Positions 1-5,340 of a stretch of 6,986 nucleotides of DNA are shown here, in pieces. Under the pieces are notes generated by a model, which searched no databases, was not told the origin of the DNA, and saw only the letters and a list, made by a program, of their open reading frames with translations. Source of the DNA: an uncultured Clostridia bacterium (lineage in GTDB: Bacteria; Bacillota; Clostridia; Oscillospirales; Ruminococcaceae). Both the position numbers and the translations under genes were made by a program. Location of the stretch: positions 1 through 6,986 of the forward strand of contig CALBGD010000110.1 of the NCBI GenBank assembly GCA_937893735.1. Direction: 5' to 3'. The first letter of the stretch is position 1, and the number at the start of each line of letters is the position of its first letter.

Positions 1-195
1 GTGGAAGAGAGCAAAGCCATTACGCGTACACTCTGGAAATACAATGTAAAATCCGAAAGAAAAATAGATGGCAAAATTGTAATCGACGGCGAGTTTGTAA
101 GAGTAAATCCCATATCAAAGGAGCTGCACGACAGAATGCTCGAAAATGGTGTTCCCGAGGATATGCTCATAAAATATTCGGAGGAGGTGCGTTAA
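1..195 (+). CDS. C-terminal end of a CpaF/VirB11-family secretion ATPase (5' partial)
   Basis: This is the last 64 codons of a reading frame that is open at the left edge. The GTG at position 1 is probably an internal valine codon, not a start. The segment LWKY, a short charged beta region around DGEFVRVN, then ISKEL and RMLENGVPEDML match the C-terminal tail of CpaF/TadA-type hexameric ATPases as I know them. The Walker motifs would lie upstream, outside the window. Such ATPases sit on the cytoplasmic face of the membrane and power assembly of Tad pili or type IV secretion machines. The stop codon TAA shares its last A with the ATG of the next gene, the TadB-like platform protein, which is the usual partner and suggests translational coupling. 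Identification rests on a short tail and on context, so it is good but not certain. Confidence 0.72.
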   Translation: MEESKAITRTLWKYNVKSERKIDGKIVIDGEFVRVNPISKELHDRMLENGVPEDMLIKYSEEVR

Positions 196-1124
196 TGGAT
201 AGAGTAATTTATCTCTTCGGCGCTTTAATGATGTCCGCCGGCATTGTTATCCTTCTTGGCTTAACTCCCGAAATAATAACACAGGACATTATGTCGCTGA
301 TGTCACGTCAGCGCAGCTTAAAGTATCGTGTAGCCAAAGCCCAGGGCAAGGTTAAGCAGAACCGACTTCAGACTGCGATCATGAATATCAAGAATGCGCT
401 TATAGCCACACATTCTGAGAACAAGTTCTCCCTGCTGATTTCTGTTTCCCTTATCGGTATCTGCGCCGGATTTCTGCTGGCGGCTCTGCTCCAGAATCTG
501 CTTCTTATACCCATTTTTTCGGGAATATGCGTGATACTGCCGTATGCTTACGTCAATGTACTGCTTTCCAACTACAACCGGCGTATCTCCGAAGAACTGG
601 AAACGGCGCTTTCGATCATCACGACCAACTATGTGTCCAATGATGATATCATCTACGCTGTGGAGCAGTCCATTGACTACATCAATCCGCCGGTTCAGCA
701 GGCTTTCCGAAAGTTCCTCACCCAGACGAAACTTATCAATTCCAATGTGAAGCTGGCTATCGAGCAGCTCAAGGGAGAAATCAATAATGAGATATTCCAT
801 GAGTGGTGCGACAGCCTTATTGAATGCCAGGATAATGTTACGCTGAAGAAGACTCTCCAGCCCATCACTACAAAGCTTTCGAACGTGCGCATTATCAATG
901 CAGAACTTCGGAATATGCTGATGAGCCCGCGCCGCGAACACGTTATGATGGTGTTTATCCTGCTGGCAAATTACCCGATTCTGTATTTTCTCAACTCAGA
1001 CTGGTTCAAAGTGCTTACCGACACCTTTGTCGGACAGGTGGTCAATTCCATTGTCGCAATAGTCGTGATCGTGACGGTGATCCTGGCATACAAGTACACT
1101 CAGCTCATTCAGTACAAGAGGTGA
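195..1124 (+). CDS. TadB-like type II secretion F-domain membrane protein
   Basis: The product has 309 residues and resembles TadB, an inner-membrane platform protein that works with a CpaF-type ATPase to assemble Flp/Tad pili. Hydrophobic segments are visible at about residues 4-23, 78-100, 102-125, 249-267 and 281-300. The cytoplasmic T2SF (GspF-like) region lies between the third and fourth segments, about 130-248, and begins with the typical RRISEELETALSII stretch after the membrane. The start is the ATG overlapping the previous stop (TAATG), preceded by a GGAGGAGG ribosome binding site at about 180-187. The gene is followed six bases later by its TadC-like partner. In Clostridia these proteins occur in conjugative elements next to virB4, so the likely role here is in a conjugation pilus or channel, which is inference from context. 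I see no damage to the reading frame. Confidence 0.8.
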   Translation: MDRVIYLFGALMMSAGIVILLGLTPEIITQDIMSLMSRQRSLKYRVAKAQGKVKQNRLQTAIMNIKNALIATHSENKFSLLISVSLIGICAGFLLAALLQNLLLIPIFSGICVILPYAYVNVLLSNYNRRISEELETALSIITTNYVSNDDIIYAVEQSIDYINPPVQQAFRKFLTQTKLINSNVKLAIEQLKGEINNEIFHEWCDSLIECQDNVTLKKTLQPITTKLSNVRIINAELRNMLMSPRREHVMMVFILLANYPILYFLNSDWFKVLTDTFVGQVVNSIVAIVVIVTVILAYKYTQLIQYKR

Positions 1125-1130
1125 TGTGAC

Positions 1131-2027
1131 ATGAGTATATACAATATTGCACTCTACGCAGCAATCGCTGTGATAAGCCTTGTGTTTGCAGGCGGACTGT
1201 ACTGCTTTGCTCTTATTCTGTTAAAGGTGCCGGCCAAGCGCACAACTAATGCGATCAAGTCTATCGCTTCGAGAAATCGTCCCTCTGCAGCCGGCTTTAA
1301 AAATACATACAACGATATTGCGCTGTTTGTATCACGGTTCATTCACTTGAACGAATTCAAGAAAAAGGAGCTTACCGACAGCCTGAAAATAGCAAACATT
1401 GCTATGTCACCGGAGCTGTTCACGGCACGGGCGCTGGTGAAATCCGCCGGCATAATGCTGCTGTCTGTCCCGTTCTTTTTCTTCCTGCCTATATTCGGGC
1501 TGCTGATTATCGCCCTGGCAATTCTTGTATATTTTCAGGAAAAGCAGAAAGTCGATTCCTGCATAAAGGAAAAGCGCAGACAAATCGAGTTCGACCTGCC
1601 ACGGCTTGTATACGCTATATCCCAGGAGATACAGATGACGCACGATGTAATTTCAATTCTGGAACGGCACAAGGACAATTTCTCACCGTATCTCAACGAG
1701 GAAATCGAGATAACCATAGCGGATATGCGGACCGGCAACTACGAAGCCGCAATCACCAGATTTGAGGGGCGTATCGGCAGCACCAATCTGTCAGAAGTGT
1801 GCCGCGGATTCATTCAGATGATACGCGGTGATGATACTGCAGTTTACTGGGAAACACTCAGCGTTCGGTTTGAGGAATTACAGCGCCAGCACCTCCGCAG
1901 TATTGCGCTTAAGATACCGCCAAAAGTTCACCGACTGTCGTTCTTCCTGATGATGTGCATGATGCTGCTCTATGTTGTAGTACTTGGCTGGGAGCTTATC
2001 AGCAACATGGGAATTCTGTTCGGATAA
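1131..2027 (+). CDS. TadC-like type II secretion F-domain membrane protein
   Basis: The product has 298 residues and is the second platform protein of the TadB/TadC pair. Hydrophobic segments lie at about residues 5-32, 104-134 and 268-290. The cytoplasmic T2SF domain between them (about 150-265) starts with the characteristic RRQIEFDLPRLVYAIS helix, and FDLP at this point is typical of TadC and related proteins. A ribosome binding site AAGAGGTGATG at about 1116-1126 overlaps the end of the TadB-like gene, and ATG 1131 follows at normal spacing. The gene is intact and ends at TAA, with an AAGGAGG site for the next gene lying directly on that stop codon. Together with the upstream ATPase and TadB-like protein it forms the motor and platform part of a Tad-like assembly machine. 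The link to conjugation rests on the nearby virB4. Confidence 0.8.
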   Translation: MSIYNIALYAAIAVISLVFAGGLYCFALILLKVPAKRTTNAIKSIASRNRPSAAGFKNTYNDIALFVSRFIHLNEFKKKELTDSLKIANIAMSPELFTARALVKSAGIMLLSVPFFFFLPIFGLLIIALAILVYFQEKQKVDSCIKEKRRQIEFDLPRLVYAISQEIQMTHDVISILERHKDNFSPYLNEEIEITIADMRTGNYEAAITRFEGRIGSTNLSEVCRGFIQMIRGDDTAVYWETLSVRFEELQRQHLRSIALKIPPKVHRLSFFLMMCMMLLYVVVLGWELISNMGILFG

Positions 2028-2037
2028 GGAGGCAGTA

Positions 2038-2235
2038 ATGAAAAAACTTCTTAAACGGCTCAGATCCACTCGCGGTGAGGGATACATCGACATCTCTGTT
2101 GCAGTGCTGGTTGTGATGATATTGCTGGTGGCAGTCATTAAGATCGCACCGGTATTCATCACGAAAATGACGATCAACACCTATGCAAACGAGCTTTGCC
2201 GCGAAGCCGAAATAGCCGGTCGTGTCGGCACATAA
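2038..2235 (+). CDS. DUF4320-type pilin-like protein, cut short by an in-frame TAA
   Basis: From ATG 2038, after AAGGAGG at about 2027-2033, the frame encodes 65 residues before TAA at 2233-2235. The N-terminus has a basic stretch, then RGEGYIDISVAVLVVMILL and a single membrane helix (about 17-40), as in DUF4320 and TadE/pseudopilin-like proteins. The sequence REAEIAGRVG just before the stop matches the segment that in DUF4320 proteins normally runs on into a beta-rich C-terminal half. That half is present directly downstream in the same frame (see 2236-2442). The protein is therefore about half the family length. It may be a broken gene, a sequencing error or a readthrough case. An upstream start at 1984 is possible but lies inside the TadC-like gene and lacks a ribosome binding site. 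The family presumably supplies a small envelope subunit of the conjugation apparatus; its exact function is not known to me. Confidence 0.75.
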   Translation: MKKLLKRLRSTRGEGYIDISVAVLVVMILLVAVIKIAPVFITKMTINTYANELCREAEIAGRVGT

Positions 2236-2442
2236 ACAACTACACGGCTTGACCGCCTTAACGAGTCTCATCCCGACCTTAATCCTACCATTACATGGTC
2301 AAAGACAGGCAACATTCAGATTGGAAACACGTTCACGGTGACGGTATCTACCACCTATGATTTCAGCTTTTTCGTTTTCAGTACTACACCAATTACTATA
2401 TCAGCTACAGCCGAGGGTACCAGCGAGGTGTTCTGGAAATGA
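2236..2442 (+). pseudogene. C-terminal half of the DUF4320 gene, in frame after the TAA
   Basis: Directly after TAA 2233-2235 the same frame stays open for 68 codons to TGA 2440-2442. Without the stop the protein would have 134 residues, close to the usual DUF4320 length. The decoded part contains TTTRLDRLNE, then PTITWSKTGNIQIG, a threonine-rich strand (NTFTVTVSTTYDF) and the ending GTSEVFWK. WSKTG and the terminal SEV(Y/F)WK are features I associate with full-length DUF4320 proteins. There is no start codon with a ribosome binding site at the beginning of this segment, so it is not a separate gene. Its stop overlaps the next ATG (ATGA at 2439-2442), the layout expected of an operon in which this segment is translated. 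The frame is otherwise undamaged, so the lesion is recent, artificial or bypassed. Confidence 0.7.
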
Positions 2443-2960
2443 TAAAAATACTGAAAAAAAGAATACTCAGCAACAAAGGTTTTTCTTATGTAATTCTCAG
2501 CGTTCTGATGATTGTAATCCTGCTCATGGGTGTTGCTATTTTTGAGATAATCAGAATAAACATTCAGGCAGCAGCTGTCCGGGACAAATTTGAAGACGCA
2601 ATCATCTCGATGTGTGTTGAGAATTACTCCGAGATGTACCAGCCGATTCGCGAGAGCCATGCTTCAAGCTATGCTTTCAACGGAACACGCTGGGAGGAAA
2701 GGCACAAAGCCAATGAGCAGTACATTCGAACATATCTGAACAAAGCTATGGGCGCCGGTGAAATCATGCAGTGCGAAATTGTGTCCATAAGTTTTGATGT
2801 GGACTCGCCAAGTGTTGCCCCCACTGACACAGATACCGCAAAGAAATATGCGGTATCTGGAAGCATTACAATCAAGGTTCCGTATCGTTTTGCCTGGCAG
2901 GAGCTTGCCCCAATATCCCTTAAGCTGGACGTAAAGTCACAGTGGAGAGCTATGTTTTGA
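2439..2960 (+). CDS. TadE/pseudopilin-like envelope protein
   Basis: The product has 173 residues. A basic N-terminus (MIKILKKRILSNKGFSYVIL) leads into one hydrophobic helix at about residues 17-38, and the rest is expected to lie outside the membrane. A short basic leader, a glycine followed by an aromatic residue and a long hydrophobic helix are typical of TadE-like and type IV pilin-like minor subunits. The C-terminal part (about 110-173) is beta-rich (CEIVSISFDVD, GSITIKVPYRF) and ends near SQWRAMF. The ATG overlaps the stop of the DUF4320 gene, with GAGGTG at about 2425-2430 as ribosome binding site, so translation is probably coupled. Position after TadB/TadC/DUF4320 suggests a minor pilin or structural subunit of the transfer apparatus. 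I cannot name a specific family. A strong 11-bp hairpin (2830-2859) lies inside the gene. Confidence 0.65.
   Translation: MIKILKKRILSNKGFSYVILSVLMIVILLMGVAIFEIIRINIQAAAVRDKFEDAIISMCVENYSEMYQPIRESHASSYAFNGTRWEERHKANEQYIRTYLNKAMGAGEIMQCEIVSISFDVDSPSVAPTDTDTAKKYAVSGSITIKVPYRFAWQELAPISLKLDVKSQWRAMF
2830..2859. repeat. Perfect 11-bp inverted repeat with 8-base loop
   Basis: CAGATACCGCA (2830-2840) and TGCGGTATCTG (2849-2859) are exact reverse complements, separated by AAGAAATA. The repeat lies inside the pilin-like gene, about 100 bases upstream of the consensus promoter at 2957. No T-run follows, so it is not a standard terminator. It could be a protein-binding palindrome, an mRNA processing or pausing structure, or chance. 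Confidence 0.6.
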
Positions 2961-2985
2961 CAATGGAAAGGAAATGGTGTATAAT
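2957..2985 (+). promoter_or_regulatory. Perfect consensus sigma-A promoter for the cargo genes
   Basis: TTGACA at 2957-2962 and TATAAT at 2980-2985 both match the consensus exactly, with a 17-base spacer, the optimal distance. The -35 box overlaps the TGA stop of the pilin-like gene. Transcription would begin near 2991-2993. This would give the downstream small ORF and kinase gene strong expression independent of the conjugation operon. Confidence 0.8.
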
Positions 2986-3294
2986 ATGAAGAACAACACT
3001 TGCCTGTTTCGCGCCATGCCCATTCATTGCACTGACAACCATCAATGCCACAAAATGCTGGTGACTGCCACACTTAGACTGCAAAAAACTCGTCGCACAA
3101 AATACAGTGGACAGCTTAACGAACAAATCATCCTTCAAATCATGAAGTTATATCGCGAACTTTGCAGTGGCGATTACGTAGGTGCTTATGCACGCTTAAG
3201 GCACATTGGTGTAAATGTTGATCTTTGCAGCAGTGAAATGAGAGCAATTCTTATCCCGACCTTAAAGTGCATTACGGAGGATCATTTTTCATGA
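2986..3294 (+). CDS. Small unrecognised protein upstream of the zeta-like kinase, possible antitoxin
   Basis: From ATG 2986 the frame encodes 102 residues. ATG 2974 and GTG 2977 are in-frame alternatives. I recognise no family. The first 35 residues are rich in Cys and His (TCLFRAMPIHCTDNHQCH) and look unlike a folded domain, while the second part (about 38-102) looks helical and soluble. The stop overlaps the ATG of the kinase gene (ATGA, 3291-3294), which supports a real, coupled gene. The start is problematic: ATG 2986 begins one base after the -10 box, so a transcript from that promoter would not include it, and the GGAAAGGA site at 2965-2972 would be lost too. Translation may start further in (ATG 3016, 3055 or 3142, none with a good ribosome binding site), or part of this stretch may be an untranslated leader. 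A small gene before a zeta-type kinase could be its antitoxin, by analogy with epsilon or PezA; that is inference. Confidence 0.4.
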   Translation: MKNNTCLFRAMPIHCTDNHQCHKMLVTATLRLQKTRRTKYSGQLNEQIILQIMKLYRELCSGDYVGAYARLRHIGVNVDLCSSEMRAILIPTLKCITEDHFS

Positions 3295-4526
3295 AATTGC
3301 TTGACCGTATTTTTTCATTCCATAAAAGAACCGATGACAATCTGCATTATGAAAGCGCAATGCAGAACATACAGCTTGTTGTTGACTGTGCCCAGAGTCC
3401 TTTGGAAAAGATACGCGCATATAACTATGCAATGTTTATTATTCGTGCGGATTATGCTGCTTACACAAAATCGCTGATGTTCCGCAAGGAATTTGCAGAT
3501 AGAGTGGCAGCCTTTTTTCCTGCGAGTTATTACCTTGCCGACGGGACGAAGGAAACGTTCACCAAGGAACCCATAAGCAATATAATTTCACTTGCCCAAG
3601 CAGATGGTATCGCTGTTTTTCCATGGGAATACAGCAGACTGGCACGAATTCTGCCCGTAATATATCAAAAAGGATTTATAGCCGATGAAAATCACAAAGC
3701 AAATTATTATGCGGAAATAGATCTCACTGTTGTATTTTCGGGCAACCATTCCATAAGTGCGGGAATATTCTATGGTTCAGGAAGTATAAATGCTAATGTA
3801 TACCTTTTGTCAAAGCTATACGAACACGTTGATACAGACGGCGTGAATTGGATAAACCGCCATAACGGGCAGGTACTGACACCGGTCCTTTCTGAACATC
3901 TTGCCATTCTTTATGAGATATCGCGCAGGAAAAACGGCATTCTCCGTTCACTCGACCATGATTCCGAAGAGTATTGCCGAATCAATGGCGGTGCTTTTAC
4001 GAAAATCAGAAAATGCTACACCGTTGTTTGCGGAATGCCATGCGCAGGAAAAACATCTTTTATCGGAACAATGTTCAAAGATAATGCCGTGCTCATAGAC
4101 AAAAGTACCGACACTAATGCATTTGATGTCCTGATCCAAAAGGGTGAAAGCATAATCGAAGAGAACATGTGTTTTGGCAGTGCGCAATCAAGAATACGGT
4201 CGGCCAAAGATAGCGGGTATTACATCAGGCTTATTTTCATTGGTATCAGCGCAAATGAAAGTCTGCAGCGCGCAACTATTCGATTTATGAAGACAGGGCG
4301 TCAACAAGCCATTTCTGATAAGAACATTATATCAGAAATCGAAACAAGATCCAGGCAATTCTGCAAGCTCATGCAAATGTGCGACTCGGCGGATTATTTC
4401 GATAACGAAGATATTTTCATTCGTGTTGCACATTGGGATGGACAAACCTTTTCATTCTATGGAAAAGAATATCCTGAGTGGCTTCATAGCATACATACAG
4501 CATGGCTTGACAGTTTGTCGAAATAA
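3291..4526 (+). CDS. DUF6710-like domain fused to a zeta-toxin-like P-loop kinase
   Basis: The product has 411 residues from ATG 3291, chosen because GGAGG at 3276-3280 precedes it and because it overlaps the previous stop; an in-frame ATG at 3267 lies upstream of that site. The N-terminal half (about 15-215) resembles DUF6710 as I remember it, with FPWEYSRL, DENHKANYY, GNHSISAGI (151-159), YEHVDTDG and HLAILYEISR. The C-terminal half (about 240-385) has a Walker A motif GMPCAGKT (248-255), an acidic stretch after AVLID (266-270), IIEENM (288-293), a GYYIRLIFIGIS strand, and an arginine-rich lid (RATIRFMKTGRQ) ending SADYFDNED. This order matches zeta/PezT-type kinases, which phosphorylate small molecules such as UDP-N-acetylglucosamine in known cases. 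It has no membrane segment. Base composition and codon use look more AT-rich than in the flanking transfer genes. Function as a toxin or defence effector is inference. Confidence 0.65.
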   Translation: MKLLDRIFSFHKRTDDNLHYESAMQNIQLVVDCAQSPLEKIRAYNYAMFIIRADYAAYTKSLMFRKEFADRVAAFFPASYYLADGTKETFTKEPISNIISLAQADGIAVFPWEYSRLARILPVIYQKGFIADENHKANYYAEIDLTVVFSGNHSISAGIFYGSGSINANVYLLSKLYEHVDTDGVNWINRHNGQVLTPVLSEHLAILYEISRRKNGILRSLDHDSEEYCRINGGAFTKIRKCYTVVCGMPCAGKTSFIGTMFKDNAVLIDKSTDTNAFDVLIQKGESIIEENMCFGSAQSRIRSAKDSGYYIRLIFIGISANESLQRATIRFMKTGRQQAISDKNIISEIETRSRQFCKLMQMCDSADYFDNEDIFIRVAHWDGQTFSFYGKEYPEWLHSIHTAWLDSLSK

Positions 4527-4549
4527 TGAGCGAAAGGCAATACAACATT

Positions 4550-4582
4550 AAGCACGGCATCAAATCCGTGCTTTTCTTTTTC
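4550..4582 (+). terminator. Rho-independent terminator after the kinase gene
   Basis: AAGCACGG (4550-4557) pairs perfectly with CCGTGCTT (4566-4573) around an 8-base loop, followed by a T-rich run TTCTTTTTC (4574-4582). It lies 24 bases after the kinase stop codon on the + strand. It closes the cargo unit and would also reduce readthrough from the upstream conjugation genes into the genes beyond. Confidence 0.85.
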
Positions 4583-4631
4583 TATGCTTTTATTCTCCAT
4601 CACACAATAATAATTACAGAAAGGAAAAACA
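4583..4631. other. Short spacer between the cargo terminator and the membrane-anchor gene
   Basis: This AT-rich stretch contains the ribosome binding site AAAGGA before ATG 4632. I see no convincing promoter in it, although the terminator just upstream means the following transfer genes need readthrough or a promoter here. GAAAGGAAA at 4619-4627 repeats the sequence at 2966-2974 on the other side of the cargo. Confidence 0.4.
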
Positions 4632-4718
4632 ATGCAGATAGCAATAGCAATTATCACCCTTGTACTGTGTGCAGGGGTGCTTTACTGGTTTAAGCGCAGC
4701 GAGAACAAGAAGCGGTAA
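4632..4718 (+). CDS. 28-residue membrane peptide, probably the N-terminal anchor of the next gene
   Basis: ATG 4632 follows a good ribosome binding site (AAAGGA, 4621-4625 region). It encodes a short hydrophobic helix (MQIAIAIITLVLCAGVLYWF) and a basic tail KRSENKKR before TAA 4716-4718. It could be a stand-alone single-pass peptide. More likely it is the N-terminal membrane anchor of the following protein, which lacks a convincing start of its own. Leaving out a single base near 4716 joins KRSENKKR directly to NRRTEEEEDERE in the other frame, giving a 231-residue protein with one N-terminal membrane helix, a charged linker and a soluble domain. That layout fits the VirB4-adjacent membrane-anchored proteins of clostridial conjugative elements as I remember them. 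Confidence 0.55.
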   Translation: MQIAIAIITLVLCAGVLYWFKRSENKKR

Positions 4719-5328
4719 TCGCCGCACTGAAGAGGAGGAAGACGAGCGTGAACGTCTTGCCCAGAAAACCGCCCAGGAATTCGTGAATGCTAAAGACCTC
4801 GGGGAGCATTGCCTTTACACGATTGACGGTTACATATTCGCTTATATCAAGATTGAGGGGCTTTGCCTTGAGCTGTACAGCAGGCAGGAGCAGAAGCGCC
4901 TGTGCCGTGAACTTTCTGCTTCTCTTTCGGCAATCAAACGTCCCTACAAAAGTGACGCGGTAAGCCGTCCGGTTGATATCTCCGCACCTCTGAATGAATA
5001 TGAGGAGCTGTATAACGCCGCGGCTGGCGGCAGAAAAAAGCTGCTTAAATTCGACATGGAGTCACTGGCTGAAATGGTTGCGACCGGCGAATCCCTGGAG
5101 CGACAGCATTATATCGCTATATGGGATACCATTCAGCGTTCTGATGAGCGCACTCTTACCCAGGCAGCACAGGACATAGCAAAAAAGTATTCCGACTGTG
5201 GGATAAAGGCAGAACTGCTCGACAGAAAAGGCATAGTTCAGCTCTGCAACCTGGTAAACAATCCTGCGTATGTCCACGTCGAAAATGCAAATATCGAGGA
5301 CGTTATTTCTGTTCTCTCCGCAGGATAA
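4660..5328 (+). CDS. VirB4-associated conjugation protein, soluble part (frameshifted N-terminus)
   Basis: This frame is open from just after a TAG at 4645 to TAA 5326-5328. The only early start is TTG 4660, which has no ribosome binding site and lies inside the 28-residue peptide in another frame; GTG 4783 is next and also weak. The convincing protein part begins near 4717 with a charged linker (NRRTEEEEDERERLAQ), followed by AQEFVNAKDLGEHCLYTIDGYIFAYIKI, VSRPVDISAPLNE, GESLERQHYIAIWD and IVQLCNLVNNPAYVHVEN. I recall similar unnamed proteins (N-terminal helix, then AQEFVNVKDI and NLVNNPAY) directly before virB4 in clostridial elements; the fold may be related to the VirB4 N-terminal domain, which is inference. 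The coding region ends on the ribosome binding site of the GntR gene. The missing anchor is at 4632-4718. Confidence 0.6.
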   Translation: MYCVQGCFTGLSAARTRSGNRRTEEEEDERERLAQKTAQEFVNAKDLGEHCLYTIDGYIFAYIKIEGLCLELYSRQEQKRLCRELSASLSAIKRPYKSDAVSRPVDISAPLNEYEELYNAAAGGRKKLLKFDMESLAEMVATGESLERQHYIAIWDTIQRSDERTLTQAAQDIAKKYSDCGIKAELLDRKGIVQLCNLVNNPAYVHVENANIEDVISVLSAG

Positions 5329-5340
5329 GGAGGTGTGTCA

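Noticed and set aside
318..941. 207-codon open frame on the - strand opposite the TadB-like gene
   Set aside because: It mirrors the + strand gene, has no ribosome binding site and gives no recognisable protein, whereas the + strand product has clear membrane and T2SF features.
2233..2235. TAA as a recoded sense codon
   Set aside because: TAA clearly ends other genes here (CpaF-like, TadC-like, kinase, VirB4-associated), and no bacterial system for inserting an amino acid at TAA, comparable to selenocysteine at TGA, is known to me.
2439..2475. Run of seven A residues in the pilin-like gene as a programmed frameshift site
   Set aside because: The run is not in the phase needed for a -1 slippery heptamer, and no alternative frame of useful length follows.
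2355..2660. - strand open frame across the DUF4320/TadE-like junction
   Set aside because: It covers two + strand genes with overlapping ATGA, has no start signal and its product has no recognisable features.
2669..3073. - strand open frame across the end of the pilin-like gene and the cargo promoter
   Set aside because: It is a Cys-rich product with no domain pattern, and it runs opposite a convincing gene and a perfect + strand promoter.
4507..4535. TTGACA near the end of the kinase gene as a promoter for the downstream genes
   Set aside because: No acceptable -10 box lies 16-18 bases downstream, and the terminator at 4550-4582 would stop the transcript.
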